Shown here: positions 1 to 9,288 of the stretch, one piece after another
How positions within the stretch are numbered: position 1 is the stretch's first letter
Layout: each line of letters starts with the position of its first letter
Source of the DNA: Cystobacter fuscus DSM 2262
Lineage (GTDB): Bacteria; Myxococcota; Myxococcia; Myxococcales; Myxococcaceae
Assembly: GCF_000335475.2 (NCBI RefSeq)
Contig: NZ_ANAH02000001.1
Coordinates: 496,001-560,000, forward strand
Direction of reading: 5' to 3'
DNA length: 64,000 nucleotides
Translations under genes and position numbers: made by a program
Notes under the pieces: generated by a model
Told to the model about the DNA's origin: nothing
The model's input: only the letters and a program-made list of their open reading frames with translations
Databases searched by the model: none

Positions 1-2
1 TC

Positions 3-602
3 CAGGTGGATGACCTCACCGGCACGGTGGACCCGCGCACCACGGGCGCCCTGCTGGAGCTGCGCCTGCCCCAGGAAGTGGTGGAGCACACCCACGAGGT
101 GCGCCGCCGCCACGCCGCCACCCAGCTCTACACCGCCCTCTTGGAGGCCGGCTTCAACCCGGAGAACAACTGGGACGAGGCGCTCGAGTCGGCCGACGCC
201 GCCATGGAGCTGGCGCAGCTGGCCACCGGGGATGACCGGCAGGCGCTGCTCGAGGGCTTCCAGGTGTTCGCCGCCCTCCCCGAGGAGGCCCGCCTGCGGC
301 GCCTCGCCTACCTCGCCGAGGCCCTGGGCCACCTGGAGCTGCTCGGCCGGCTGCCCGAGGGCATGGAGCCCGCGTGGCTCACCGGCCCCGAGACGCGCGA
401 GTGTCACGACCGGGAGATGACCTACGTGCAGTCGCTGCGCGCCGAGGACATCCCCAAGAAGGTGCCCGCGCTGGGCAAGAGCGAGCTGGGCGTGCCCGAG
501 GGCGAGGTGCCCGAGGACAGCGACGAGGATCTCTTCGTCCACCTGCGCTGCGACGTGTGCGGCAAGGAGAAGCTCATCGTCCAGTCGCCCGGCGAGGCGT
601 GA
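3..602 (+). CDS. Hypothetical protein, 5' end outside the window
   Basis: The frame is open from the first bases of the window, so the visible 199 codons are probably the C-terminal part of a longer protein; the GTG at 6 is only the first in-window start codon. I do not recognise a family. The visible part is charged and mostly helical in character, with a Glu/Asp-rich stretch near the C terminus followed by a CxxC pair (CDVCGK) about 15 residues before the stop. The pair could hold a metal or a disulfide, but a lone CxxC is not diagnostic. It converges on the minus-strand nuclease gene 18 bp downstream. Confidence 0.6.
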   Translation, partial: QVDDLTGTVDPRTTGALLELRLPQEVVEHTHEVRRRHAATQLYTALLEAGFNPENNWDEALESADAAMELAQLATGDDRQALLEGFQVFAALPEEARLRRLAYLAEALGHLELLGRLPEGMEPAWLTGPETRECHDREMTYVQSLRAEDIPKKVPALGKSELGVPEGEVPEDSDEDLFVHLRCDVCGKEKLIVQSPGEA

Positions 603-619
603 CGGAGGCGGGAGGGGCA

Positions 620-1597
620 CTACAGGAGCGCGAGCTGCCGGGGTTGCCCGAGCGCTCGCGCGTCCAGCCCCTGCCCGCGCAGCACCTCGGCCAGCTCCTC
701 GGCGAAGCCGTGGTGGGTGAGGATGTCGCGGGCGCCGGTGGCCTTGGCGTAGCGCACCAGGGACGCGCAGTCGGCGTGGTCGGACACCGGGAAGGCCACG
801 TCCGCGCCGTAGCGCCGCGCCGCCCCCGGCCCATCCAGCGCCCAGCCGGTGAGCACGGCGGTGGCCCGGGGCCAGAAGGACGCGAGCGCCCCGTTGCGAG
901 CCAGGTGCGGCGGGAAGAAGAGCACCTCGCCCGGCTCCACCCGGCCATCGAAGCGGCGCATGCGCTCGATGGGCACCCCCAGCTCACCATAGAGCAGGGC
1001 CACCTCGTGGATGGACTCATGGGCCACGAGCGAGAAGCCCCGGCCCGACAGGTACTTCATCGCCTCCTGGCTCTTGCCCAGCGAGTAGCCCAGGAGCACC
1101 GGCACCGCCCCGCGCTCCAGGTGGCGACGCACCCAGGACTCCACCTGCCCGAGCACCTCCTCGCGCGGCGGAAACGCGTAGCGCGGGTGCCCGAAGGTGG
1201 ACTCGATGATGAGCAGGTCGCACTCGGCCACCTGGGCGGGCTCGGCGGTGAGCGAGGGCTCGAGGTTCAGGTCCCCCGTGAAGACGATGCGCTTGCCGTC
1301 CTCGCGGATGATGCGCAATTGAGCACTGCCGAGCACGTGGCCCGCGGGAAGCAGTTCGAGCGAGAGCGGGCCCAGGTCGAAGGGACGACCATAGGGCGCG
1401 GGCAGGGGCGCGGCGACCTTGCCCAGGCGGTGCGCCATGAAGCGCAGCGTGGCGGCCGTGGCGATGGTGCGCTCGTGCCGGGCGATGTGGTCCGCATGCG
1501 CGTGGCTGACGAAGGACAGCGGCGTCTTCCGGGTGGCGTCCAGGAACAGGGGCGTTCCGGCCAGTTGCAGCCCATTCCTTCGCAGTTCGACGCTCAT
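620..1597 (-). CDS. Metallo-beta-lactamase-fold exonuclease / mRNA 3'-end processing factor-like protein
   Basis: 325 residues from the ATG at 1597; a longer reading reaches 1720, but the family normally begins just before the SVELRRNGLQL region. The signature HxHxDH is at residues 32-37 (HAHADH), followed by the GDLN and SDHAD/THHG segments expected of two-zinc MBL nucleases. The overall length and the lack of a large beta-CASP insertion fit the 'DNA ligase-associated DEXH/exonuclease' or YSH1-like small MBL nucleases. In many bacteria this gene sits with an ATP-dependent DNA ligase and helicase, but neither is visible here. A role in DNA repair or RNA processing is family inference. Fold assignment is strong; exact substrate is unknown. 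Confidence 0.8.
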   Translation of the reverse strand: MSVELRRNGLQLAGTPLFLDATRKTPLSFVSHAHADHIARHERTIATAATLRFMAHRLGKVAAPLPAPYGRPFDLGPLSLELLPAGHVLGSAQLRIIREDGKRIVFTGDLNLEPSLTAEPAQVAECDLLIIESTFGHPRYAFPPREEVLGQVESWVRRHLERGAVPVLLGYSLGKSQEAMKYLSGRGFSLVAHESIHEVALLYGELGVPIERMRRFDGRVEPGEVLFFPPHLARNGALASFWPRATAVLTGWALDGPGAARRYGADVAFPVSDHADCASLVRYAKATGARDILTHHGFAEELAEVLRGQGLDARALGQPRQLALL

Positions 1598-1799
1598 GGG
1601 AGACGCTGGGTATAGCGCGTCCGCACGGGCGTGCACGTCTTCTGGCCCCTCTCGCCCGGGCGCCGGGCGGGCAGCGGAGCGCAGGGCATCCCCAATGTCA
1701 CCCCACGGCCAGCGGGCCACTTACCCGGGGAAGTGGGGAAATACATCGTACTGGCACGCCGCCGCCCGCCGAATGCACGAACACCGGAGACCGAGCCCG

Positions 1800-4211
1800 A
1801 TGCCCCAGGTGGCCGACTTCATCGAGAACAACCGCGACCTCCTCGTCCGGCGCTTCCTGGAAGAAGCCAGCAGGTTGGAGTCGGCCCAGGGCCTCAAGCC
1901 CCACCAGATCATCGACACCATGCCCGAGTACCTCGCGACGCTCGCCGCCATCTCCCGCCTGGGCCACCGGGGAGATCCCGAGGCGACGAAGCGGCGCCTG
2001 GAGGAGACGCACATCGGCATGCGCCTGCGCTCCGGCTACAACCAGGAAGAGGCGACGAGCGAGTACGTCCTCCTCGGACGCCTCATCTCCTCGCTCTGGG
2101 AGCACCTGCCGCAGCGCGAGCAGCCCCCCTATCCGGACAAGGCGCTCCTCTTCTCGGAACTCCAGGAGGCGATGAACCAGGTCATCGTCACCTTCAGTGG
2201 CTACACCGTGGAGGACCGGCAGCGGGAGAAGCTCTTCCTTCGCCGCCTCGAGGCGATCGCCTCGGGGCTCTTCGCGACTCCCGAGGTGCCCGTGCCCCTC
2301 CACGAGCGGCTGGGGGCCCTGGTCGAGGTCGTGCAGCAGGCGATGAACGCGGACGCGGCCGCGCTCCTGCTCGCGGACCCGAACGCCACCAGACTCGAGC
2401 CCGCCATGTACACGGGCCGATGGAGCGGCCGGGTCGACGCCGAGCCCGTGGACGACCCGGAGTCCTTCGTGGGCCGACTGGCGGCCTCGGAGGAACCCCT
2501 CACCCTGGCGGACGCGACGGACGCCCATCTCCCCCTCGCCGAGGGCATCCGCCGCAGTGGCCTGCGCTCGCTGCTGGGCTTGCGGCTGTGGCCCCATGGC
2601 AAGCTGCTCGGGGTGCTGTACCTCGGCGTCGAGGAGACGCGCGTCTTCCAGCCCCAGACCAAACGCTACCTCGAGACGCTGGTGGAGTATCTCTCCGGCA
2701 TCATCGAGAAGGCGCTCCTGCTCCAGCGGCTGCGCGCGAGCAACGAGCGGCTGCGCGCCTCCGAGACGTTCCACCGGATGGCGACCGAGGCCATCAGTGA
2801 TGCCCTCTGGGATTGGAACCTGCTGACGGACTCACTCGCCTGGAGCCCCAGTGTCCAGACGCTCTTCGGGTACACCCCGGAAGAGCTCGGCCCGCACATC
2901 TCCGGCTGGTCCGACAACATCCACCCCGAGGAGCGCGAGCGCGTCGTCCACGCCGTGCACGAGGTCATCGACGGGGGCGGAACACGGTGGAAGGGCGAGT
3001 ACCGCTTCCGCCATCAGAACGGCGATTACGTCCACGTCACCGACCATGGCCTCATCGAGCGCGACGCGAGGGGCAAGGCCGTGCGGATGGTGGGGGCGAT
3101 GCAGGACATCACCGCGCGGAAGATGGCGAGCGTGGCCATCCAGGAGAGCGAGGAGCGGCTGCGGGTGGCGGCGTGGGCGGCGCAGTTGGGCACCTGGGAT
3201 TGGCAGCTGGTCACGGACACGCTGCGCTGGGACGAGCGCTGCAAGAGCCTCTTCGGCCTGCCGCCCGAGACCGAGATGACCTACGAGTTCTTCCTCTCGC
3301 GGCTCCACCCGGGGGATCGCGAGCGCACACACGCCCTGGTTCAGCGGGCGCTCACGGGAGAGGGCGGGGGAGAGTTCCGCTCGGAGTACCGGACGGTGGC
3401 ACGGGGCCTGGGAGGAGAGCGCTGGATGCGTTCGGCGGGCCGCGTCCTCTTCGAGGGGTCGCGGGCCGTGCGCTTCGTCGGCATCCTCCAGGACATCTCC
3501 GAGCGCAAACACCAGGAAGAGCAGGCGCGCTCGCGGGCGGAGTTCGAGGAGCAGCTCATCGGCATCGTCTCCCACGATCTGCGCAACCCCCTCAACGCCA
3601 TCAACCTGTCCGTGGCGGCGCTCGTGCGGCAGGAGGACCTGAACGAGCGGCAGGCCAAGGGCATCTCTCGCATCCAGGCGTCGGCGGAGCGCGCCACCCG
3701 GATGATCCGCGACCTGCTCGACTTCACCCGGGCCCGGCTCGGCGGGGGCATCCCCCTGCAGCGCGGCTCCTGTGACTTGCACGCGCTCACCCAGCAGGTG
3801 GTGGAGGAGGTGAGGCTCGCCCACCCCGAGCGGGACGTGCACCACGCGGCGAGCGGCGCGGGCGAGGGCGAGTGGGATGGGGACCGGCTGGCCCAGGTCA
3901 TCACCAACCTGGTGAACAACGCCCTGGCCTACAGCCCTCCGAGCACGCCCGTGCGCGTGGAGACGCGCGGCGAGGACGGCACCGTCCTGCTTCACGTGCA
4001 CAACGCGGGCGAGCCCATCCCCCCCGAGTTGCTGCCGCGCCTCTTCGAGCCCCTGACCCGGGGCAAGGAGAAGGTGGGCACGGCCAGCCGCAGCATCGGC
4101 CTGGGCCTCTACATCGTGAATCACATCGTGAATGCTCACGGCGGGCGCGTGGAGGTGCGCTCCAGCACGGCCGAGGGCACGACCTTCACCGTGCGGTTGC
4201 CCCGCGGCTGA
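1800..4211 (+). CDS. Sensor histidine kinase with RsbRD-like, GAF and two PAS domains
   Basis: 803 residues from ATG 1800, preceded by GGAGA nine bases upstream; an in-frame ATG at 1773 is a weaker alternative. Order: an N-terminal four-helix RsbRD-type sensor region (about 1-130), a GAF domain (about 150-310), two PAS domains with PAC tails (about 330-440 and 455-570), a HisKA helix pair with the phosphorylated histidine in VSHDLRNPLN (His592), and a HATPase_c domain with the N box (NLVNNALAYS) and G box (GLGLYIVNHI). No membrane segment is seen, so it is probably cytosolic. There is no receiver domain and no response regulator next to it, so it is an orphan kinase, as is common in myxobacteria. 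Its signal is unknown. Its 3' end overlaps the opposing transporter gene by 26 bp. Confidence 0.9.
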   Translation: MPQVADFIENNRDLLVRRFLEEASRLESAQGLKPHQIIDTMPEYLATLAAISRLGHRGDPEATKRRLEETHIGMRLRSGYNQEEATSEYVLLGRLISSLWEHLPQREQPPYPDKALLFSELQEAMNQVIVTFSGYTVEDRQREKLFLRRLEAIASGLFATPEVPVPLHERLGALVEVVQQAMNADAAALLLADPNATRLEPAMYTGRWSGRVDAEPVDDPESFVGRLAASEEPLTLADATDAHLPLAEGIRRSGLRSLLGLRLWPHGKLLGVLYLGVEETRVFQPQTKRYLETLVEYLSGIIEKALLLQRLRASNERLRASETFHRMATEAISDALWDWNLLTDSLAWSPSVQTLFGYTPEELGPHISGWSDNIHPEERERVVHAVHEVIDGGGTRWKGEYRFRHQNGDYVHVTDHGLIERDARGKAVRMVGAMQDITARKMASVAIQESEERLRVAAWAAQLGTWDWQLVTDTLRWDERCKSLFGLPPETEMTYEFFLSRLHPGDRERTHALVQRALTGEGGGEFRSEYRTVARGLGGERWMRSAGRVLFEGSRAVRFVGILQDISERKHQEEQARSRAEFEEQLIGIVSHDLRNPLNAINLSVAALVRQEDLNERQAKGISRIQASAERATRMIRDLLDFTRARLGGGIPLQRGSCDLHALTQQVVEEVRLAHPERDVHHAASGAGEGEWDGDRLAQVITNLVNNALAYSPPSTPVRVETRGEDGTVLLHVHNAGEPIPPELLPRLFEPLTRGKEKVGTASRSIGLGLYIVNHIVNAHGGRVEVRSSTAEGTTFTVRLPRG

Positions 4212-5124
4212 CGAAGAAGCGCGCCCAGAGCAGCCCGCTCACCTCGGCCACCAGGACGCCCAGCACGATGAGGCCGCCGCCCACCCACTCGCGCGGGCCG
4301 AGCCGCTCGTGGCCGACCCCCACCGAGGACAGCGCCGCGAAGACGGGCTCCGTGCAACAGAAGAGCGCCACGCGCACCGCCGTCGTGCGGGCCTGCGCCC
4401 ACACCTGCAGGGTGAGCGCCAGGGCACTGGCGGCGACGCCGCAGAACAGCGCCGCGCCCACGAAGGAAGGTGTCCAGTGCACCCGCGCGCCGGTGAAGGG
4501 CAGGCAGAGCACGGACAGCAGCGCCACCACCCAGAGCTGCACCGCCACGAGTGCCACCACGTCCGTCTTCGAGGCGATGCGGTCGGTGAAGAGGATGTGG
4601 AAGGCATAGGCCGCCGCGCCCCCCAGCGTCAGGACATCCCCCAGGGAGAGTCCCTCGCGCAGGTTCGCGCCGGTGAGCACGTAGAGTCCCGCCACCGCTA
4701 TCGCCACGCCCGCCCACGAGGAGGCGCTCGGCATCCGGCGGAAGAACGCCCAGCCCAGCACCGGCACCAGCACCACGTACGTCCCGGTGATGAAGGCCGA
4801 GCGCGACGGCGTGGTGGACACCAACCCCAGCGTCTGCATGGCGAAGCACAGGAAGAGGAGCACGCCCAGCGCGCCGCCTCGCAGCAGCGTGTCGCGCTCG
4901 AGCATCTTGCGCCGGGCGAGGGCCGAGAGCGTCAGCGCGCCGATGCAGAAGCGCAGCCCGAGGAAGGAGAACGGGTCCCCGTGGCCGAGCGCGTCCTTGA
5001 CCATCACGAAGGTGACGCCCCACAGGGCATTCATGAGGAGCAGCACGCCATCCACCTGGAGGCGCTCGAGGGAGGCCCGGGGGCCGGGGGTGACGAGGGG
5101 CGTGCTCACGGACGGGCTCGGCAA
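4186..5124 (-). CDS. EamA/DMT-family inner-membrane transporter
   Basis: 312 residues with about ten hydrophobic helices arranged as two EamA repeats, the usual layout of drug/metabolite transporters (RhaT/YdcZ-like exporters). The repeat signature around LLLMNALWGVTFVMVKDALG is typical of the first helix. The open frame begins with TTG at 5124; a GTG at 5109 (VSTPL) is an equally possible start. Substrate cannot be deduced. It overlaps the histidine-kinase gene tail to tail. A second, unrelated DMT transporter lies at 54305-55300. Confidence 0.85.
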   Translation of the reverse strand: MPSPSVSTPLVTPGPRASLERLQVDGVLLLMNALWGVTFVMVKDALGHGDPFSFLGLRFCIGALTLSALARRKMLERDTLLRGGALGVLLFLCFAMQTLGLVSTTPSRSAFITGTYVVLVPVLGWAFFRRMPSASSWAGVAIAVAGLYVLTGANLREGLSLGDVLTLGGAAAYAFHILFTDRIASKTDVVALVAVQLWVVALLSVLCLPFTGARVHWTPSFVGAALFCGVAASALALTLQVWAQARTTAVRVALFCCTEPVFAALSSVGVGHERLGPREWVGGGLIVLGVLVAEVSGLLWARFFVSRGATAR

Positions 5125-5252
5125 GACACGAAGGGGGAAGGAATACCTCCGCCTTTTGGCCTACCCTCCCGCGCGATGCAACAAGCGCGGCGGCGCTTGC
5201 CGGCCCTGGAAGAAGCGCTAAGAGGGGGGCGCTCGCCGCCAGGAGAATGACC

Positions 5253-5807
5253 ATGAGCACGACGTCCGAGGGCCCCATGGCCCCCCAGAAGAGTTGGTTC
5301 AGCCGCAACTGGGCCTGGTTCATCCCCATGGGGTGCCTGGGCCTGCTGCTGTCCTGTGGCTGCCTGGGCGCCCTCATCGCGGGCATCACCTTCAAGAGCC
5401 TCCGCGACAACAACGTCGTCACCGAGGCGCTCGCCCAGACGAAGCAGTCGCCCGAGGCCCGCGAGGTACTCGGCGAGCCCATCGAGGCGGACTGGAAGAT
5501 CCAGGGCTCGCTCTCCACCACGAATGGCCAGGGCTCGGCCCAGCTGGCCATTCCCGTGCGCGGCCCCAAGGCCGAGGGCACCCTCCACGTGGAGGCCTAC
5601 AAGCGCGACGCGGACACGTGGACCTTCACCACGCTCGAGCTCGACGTGCCCGACCACCCGGAGATCAACCTGCTGGGCGACTCGCCCTCGGCGCCTCCGG
5701 GCACCGTGCCCGCCCGTCCGGACCTTCCCGACGTGGAGCCCCTGCCCGACGAGGAGGAGATGCAGGAGGAGCCCCCCGCGCCCGACGACAAGGACGTCGA
5801 GCTGTAG
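5253..5807 (+). CDS. Coa1-like (cytochrome c oxidase assembly factor 1 family) membrane protein
   Basis: 184 residues from ATG 5253, which has AGGAG seven bases upstream; the ATG at 5247 is too close to that site. After a short polar tail there is one transmembrane helix (GCLGLLLSCGCLGALIAGI) and then a small alpha/beta domain in which the sequence moves from a residue-pair 'GEPI' through a W-containing strand to a LHVEAYK strand, the pattern of the bacterial Coa1/Tim21-like domain. The tail is rich in Pro and Asp/Glu. In mitochondria Coa1 helps assemble cytochrome oxidase; the bacterial role is unproven, and no oxidase genes are nearby. It stands alone between convergent and divergent neighbours. 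Confidence 0.7.
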   Translation: MSTTSEGPMAPQKSWFSRNWAWFIPMGCLGLLLSCGCLGALIAGITFKSLRDNNVVTEALAQTKQSPEAREVLGEPIEADWKIQGSLSTTNGQGSAQLAIPVRGPKAEGTLHVEAYKRDADTWTFTTLELDVPDHPEINLLGDSPSAPPGTVPARPDLPDVEPLPDEEEMQEEPPAPDDKDVEL

Positions 5808-5915
5808 CCTCCCCCGCAACGCCGAAGGGGCGGCCGCGAGGGAACACCCCCCGCCACCGCCCCTCCGTGGAAGGCCCGGACCCGCGAGGGCCCGGACCTC
5901 ATACCGCTCCGAGGA

Positions 5916-6881
5916 CTACTTGGCCTTGTGCACGGCCTCGCGCAGCGCGGGCAGGACCTTGAAGAGATCCTCCACCAGCCCGTAGTCCGCCACCTGGAAG
6001 ATGGGGGCCTCCGGGTCCTTGTTGATGGCGACGATCGTCTTGGAGCTCTTCATGCCGGCCAGGTGCTGGATGGCGCCGCTGATGCCCGCGGCGATGTAGA
6101 GCTGGGGCGCGACCACCTTGCCCGTCTGGCCAATCTGCAGGTCGTTGGGCACCCAGCCGGCGTCACACACCGCGCGGGACGCACCCACCGCGGCGTTGAG
6201 CTCGTCGGCCAGCGCCTCGATCTCCTTGAAGTCGCCCTTGGTGCCACGACCACCGGAGACCACCACGCGCGCCTCGGTCAGCTCGGGCCGCGCGCTCTTG
6301 ACCTCCTTGAAGTCCACGAACTTCGTCTTGCCGCCCTCCACCTTGGGGGAGAACGTCTTGACCTCGGCGGCGCCCTGGCCCCCGGCGGCGGCCGGGAACT
6401 CGGTGGCGCGCAGGGTGAACACCTTCACCGGCGTGGCCAGCTTCACCTCGGCGAAGACGTTGCCGGCCCACATGGGACGCTGGAAGACGATGTCCGCGCC
6501 CGAGCCCCCGAAGCCCATGACGTCCGTGGCCATGGCGGCCTGCAGCCGGGCGGCCACGCGCGGCAGCAAGTCCTTGCCCTGGGCGGTGGACGCCGCGCCC
6601 ACGAAGGAGGCGTTGAGGCTCTTGGCCAGCTCGGCGATGGCCGGGGCGTACGTCTCGGCCAGGTAGTGCTCGAACTCGGGGGCCGTGGCGGTGTGCACCA
6701 CCTTGGCGCCCAGGCCCTTGAGCTCCTCGGTGACCTTGGACGGATCCTTGGAGAGCAGCACCAGGTGCAGCTCGGCGCCCGCCTTGTCCGCGAGCTGCTT
6801 GCCCGCGCCCACGGCGTTGAGGGTGGCCTTGCGCAGGTGGCCGTCCGGCTGCTGCTCCGCGACGATGAGAACGATCGACAT
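5916..6881 (-). CDS. etfA: Electron transfer flavoprotein subunit alpha
   Basis: 321 residues starting [10 protein letters not shown] at ATG 6881, with GGAG about eight bases upstream. EtfA and EtfB form a soluble heterodimer that carries FAD and AMP and takes electrons from acyl-CoA dehydrogenases to ETF:quinone oxidoreductase. The C-terminal FAD domain is intact: VVSGGRGTK, the [12 protein letters not shown] segment and the closing [11 protein letters not shown] / ADYGLVEDL stretch are typical. It lies 45 bp after etfB on the same strand and both follow an acyl-CoA dehydrogenase, which fits a beta-oxidation unit. Confidence 0.97.
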   Translation of the reverse strand: MSIVLIVAEQQPDGHLRKATLNAVGAGKQLADKAGAELHLVLLSKDPSKVTEELKGLGAKVVHTATAPEFEHYLAETYAPAIAELAKSLNASFVGAASTAQGKDLLPRVAARLQAAMATDVMGFGGSGADIVFQRPMWAGNVFAEVKLATPVKVFTLRATEFPAAAGGQGAAEVKTFSPKVEGGKTKFVDFKEVKSARPELTEARVVVSGGRGTKGDFKEIEALADELNAAVGASRAVCDAGWVPNDLQIGQTGKVVAPQLYIAAGISGAIQHLAGMKSSKTIVAINKDPEAPIFQVADYGLVEDLFKVLPALREAVHKAK

Positions 6882-6926
6882 GTTCGACTCCAATTCTTGT
6901 CGGAAGAAGGAAGGAAGGGGCCCGGA

Positions 6927-7724
6927 CTACAGGGCCTTGGCCTCGTTGCGCAGCTTGTCCACCAGCGTCGCCACGTCCGGCACCTTGATGCCGGCCTTGC
7001 GCGCGGGAGGAGAGGCCATCTTGAGCACCTGCACCTTGGGGGTGACGTCCACGCCGAGCTTCTGCGGGGTCAGCTCCTCGATGGGCTTGCTCTTGGCCTT
7101 CATGATGCCCGGCAGGCTCGCGTAGCGCGGCAGGTTCAGGCGCAGGTCCGTGGTGACCACCGCGGGCAGCGTGCACTCGATGGTGGCGAGCCCGTTGTCC
7201 ACCTCGCGCACCACGCGCACCGACTTGCCATCCGCGCTCACGTGCAGCGCCGGCGACTTGCTCTTCTCCTGCTCGCTCTCCAGCGACTCGACCTTGGAGG
7301 CGAACGTGGCCTGGCCCCAACCGAGGTACTCGGCCAGGTACTGGCCCACCTGGTTCTGGTCATCGTCGATGGACTGCTTGCCCAGGACGACCAGGTCCGG
7401 CTTCTCCTTGTCCGCCACCTTCTGCAGCAGCGCCGCCACGCCCATCTGATCCAACGTGCCCGTGTGGTTCACCCACACCGCGCGCGTGGCGCCCATGGCG
7501 AGCGCGTGCCGCAGCTGCTCCTGCACTTCCTTGCCGCCGATGGAGACCACCACCACCTCGCCGCCGTGCTTGGCCACGAGGCGCAGGGCCTCCTCCACCC
7601 CGATCTCATCGAAGGGATTGATCTTGTACTTGAGCCCTTCCTTCACGATGTCCGAACCGTCCGGCTTCACCTTGATCTTGGACTCGGGGTCTTCCACGCG
7701 CTTGGCGGTGACGAGGATCTTCAC
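6927..7724 (-). CDS. etfB: Electron transfer flavoprotein subunit beta
   Basis: 265 residues. The best start is the GTG at 7724 (reading VKILVTAKRVEDPE), which has GGAGAAG properly spaced upstream; the open frame continues to 7769 but that extension does not look like EtfB. The sequence has the usual EtfB features: the AMP-binding region around GKQSIDDDQNQVGQ, the AEYLGWGQATF segment and the C-terminal helix that in other ETFs docks on the dehydrogenase. It is cytosolic and pairs with EtfA encoded just downstream. Confidence 0.97.
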   Translation of the reverse strand: MKILVTAKRVEDPESKIKVKPDGSDIVKEGLKYKINPFDEIGVEEALRLVAKHGGEVVVVSIGGKEVQEQLRHALAMGATRAVWVNHTGTLDQMGVAALLQKVADKEKPDLVVLGKQSIDDDQNQVGQYLAEYLGWGQATFASKVESLESEQEKSKSPALHVSADGKSVRVVREVDNGLATIECTLPAVVTTDLRLNLPRYASLPGIMKAKSKPIEELTPQKLGVDVTPKVQVLKMASPPARKAGIKVPDVATLVDKLRNEAKAL

Positions 7725-7817
7725 GGTCGTTCTTCTCCATTCCGAAGACGAAGAGCGGCTATCTCCCACTCGAAGAAGGCGGGGGCGTCATGTCGGATGA
7801 CGCACCGCACTGGGGAG

Positions 7818-7846
7818 ATAATCGAGGGCATTGATTTTCGCATCAA
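7818..7846 (-). promoter_or_regulatory. Putative sigma70-type promoter for etfBA
   Basis: Read on the minus strand there is TTGATG (7846-7841), a 17-bp spacer and GATTAT (7823-7818), in an AT-richer patch between the acyl-CoA dehydrogenase stop and etfB. The expected start lies about 90 bp before the etfB GTG. Sequence match only. Confidence 0.4.
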
Positions 7847-7906
7847 CACCCCCAACCGGCAACCGGGAAGCGCGCGTGGACTGTAGGATTTCTTATCCGA
7901 CGAGCC

Positions 7907-9043
7907 CTATTTGAACAGCTCCTTGGCGATGACGAGCCGCTGCACCTGGCTGGTGCCCTCGTAGATCTGGATGAGCTTGGCGTCGCGCATGAGCTTCTCG
8001 ACCGGGTATTCCTTGATGTAGCCGTAACCGCCGTAGACCTGGACGGCGTCGGTGGCGACCTTCATGGCCATGTCGGCGGCGAAGCACTTGGCGTAGGAGG
8101 ACAGGAGGGTGTTCTTCTGGCCCTGGTCGAGCAGCCAGGCGCTCTCGTGGCAGAGCAGGCGCGCGGCGTGGGTGTTCATGGCCATGTCGGCGAGCATGAA
8201 CTGGATGGCCTGGTGCTCGCGGATGGGCTTGCCGAAGGTGCGGCGTTGGCTGGAGTACTCCAGGGAGTACTCGAGGGCGGCGCGGGCGATGCCCACGGAC
8301 ATGATGGCGGTGATGGGACGGCTGTTGTCGAGCGTCTCCATGGCGATGCGGAAGCCCTCGCCCTCCTCGCCGATGCGGTTGGCCACCGGCACGCGCACGT
8401 CCTCGAAGGTGAGGGTGACGGTGTCGCTGGCGCGCTGGCCCATCTTGTTCTCGTGCTTGCCGGGAGTCAGCCCCTTGGGACGGCCCTCCACCACGAAGCA
8501 GGTGATGCCCTTGTGCTTCCTGGCCTTGTCCACCGTGGCGAACACCGTGTACTGGTCCGCGTGGCCGCCGTTGGTGATGAAACACTTGGAGCCGTTGAGC
8601 ACGTAGTGGTCGCCGTCACGCACGGCGGTGGTGCTCATGTTGGCCACGTCCGAGCCCGCCTCCGGCTCGGTGAGACAGAAGGCCGCCAGCTTGAACTTCT
8701 CCGTGAAGGGGGTGAGCAGGCGCTTCTTCTGCTCCTCGGTGGCCCCCACGACGATGGGCAGGTTGGCCAGATCGTTGGCGGTGATGGAGGTGGCCATGCC
8801 CGAGCAGCCCCACGCCAGCTCCTCGTAGGCGAGGAGCTGGTCGAGGTGCGCCAGCCCCAGGCCGCCGCACGACTCGGGGAGGTTCATGTTGAGCAGGCCG
8901 TTCTCCCAGGCCGAGGCGATGATGTCGCGGGGGAACTCGCTCGTCTCGTCGTGGTGGGCCGCCTTGGGGCGGATGACCTCGCGGGCGAACTTGCGCGCCA
9001 TCTCCTGCAGGGCGCGCTGGGATTCGGAGAGCTGGAAGTCCAT
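7907..9043 (-). CDS. Acyl-CoA dehydrogenase
   Basis: 378 residues, the standard length of short/medium-chain acyl-CoA dehydrogenases, starting at ATG 9043. The FAD-dependent enzyme makes the trans-2-enoyl-CoA in fatty-acid or branched-chain acyl-CoA oxidation and passes electrons to ETF. The substrate- and flavin-contact motifs are present: CLTEPEAGSD, ITNGGHADQY, QRRTFGKPI, QVYGGYGYIKEYP. The catalytic glutamate is the E of QIYEGTSQ near the C terminus, the position used by short-chain and butyryl-type enzymes. Neighbouring etfBA would be the immediate electron acceptor. Chain-length preference cannot be read from the sequence. Confidence 0.95.
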   Translation of the reverse strand: MDFQLSESQRALQEMARKFAREVIRPKAAHHDETSEFPRDIIASAWENGLLNMNLPESCGGLGLAHLDQLLAYEELAWGCSGMATSITANDLANLPIVVGATEEQKKRLLTPFTEKFKLAAFCLTEPEAGSDVANMSTTAVRDGDHYVLNGSKCFITNGGHADQYTVFATVDKARKHKGITCFVVEGRPKGLTPGKHENKMGQRASDTVTLTFEDVRVPVANRIGEEGEGFRIAMETLDNSRPITAIMSVGIARAALEYSLEYSSQRRTFGKPIREHQAIQFMLADMAMNTHAARLLCHESAWLLDQGQKNTLLSSYAKCFAADMAMKVATDAVQVYGGYGYIKEYPVEKLMRDAKLIQIYEGTSQVQRLVIAKELFK

Positions 9044-9216
9044 GGGGGTCCTCGCTGCGTGGGGCCGGGACCGCGTGGGCGCGAGGAATCCGTCCTCTCC
9101 GCCAGGGCCCCAGACGACTGTAGGTGCCCAGACGAATACTCCGCGGCCCGGAATTCCGCCAGTCCGCCCGCCCCCTCGCGCGGCCCGTGCTCGCTCGTTC
9201 CCCCTGATGAAACGAG

Positions 9217-9251
9217 AAGGCCACCGGCTCCGGAAAGGAGGCAGTGGCCTT
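9217..9251 (-). terminator. Putative terminator hairpin after the transaldolase-like gene
   Basis: AAGGCCAC at 9217-9224 pairs with GTGGCCTT at 9244-9251 around a 19-base loop, 37 bp past the stop of the minus-strand gene at 9289. On the minus strand the stem is followed by CTCGTTTC, a weak U-rich tail. Confidence 0.4.
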
Positions 9252-9288
9252 GGACTTCAACGGCGTTCCCGGAAACCGGGGTTGCGGC

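Noticed and set aside
1419-1799. N-terminal extension of the histidine kinase reading frame
   Set aside because: The extension is antisense to the nuclease gene, Arg/Ser-rich and unlike any sensor domain; ATG 1800 has a well-placed ribosome-binding site.
4132-5250. Long plus-strand frame opposite the DMT transporter
   Set aside because: His/Arg/Gly/Glu-rich shadow of a real membrane protein gene; no domain and no ribosome-binding site.
5827-5863. GGGGCGG/CCGCCCC hairpin between the Coa1-like gene and etfA
   Set aside because: A 7-bp all-GC stem with a 23-base loop is expected often in this composition and has no U tract.
5927-7886. 652-codon plus-strand frame across etfA and etfB
   Set aside because: Shadow in a GC-rich region; both ETF genes are complete on the minus strand.
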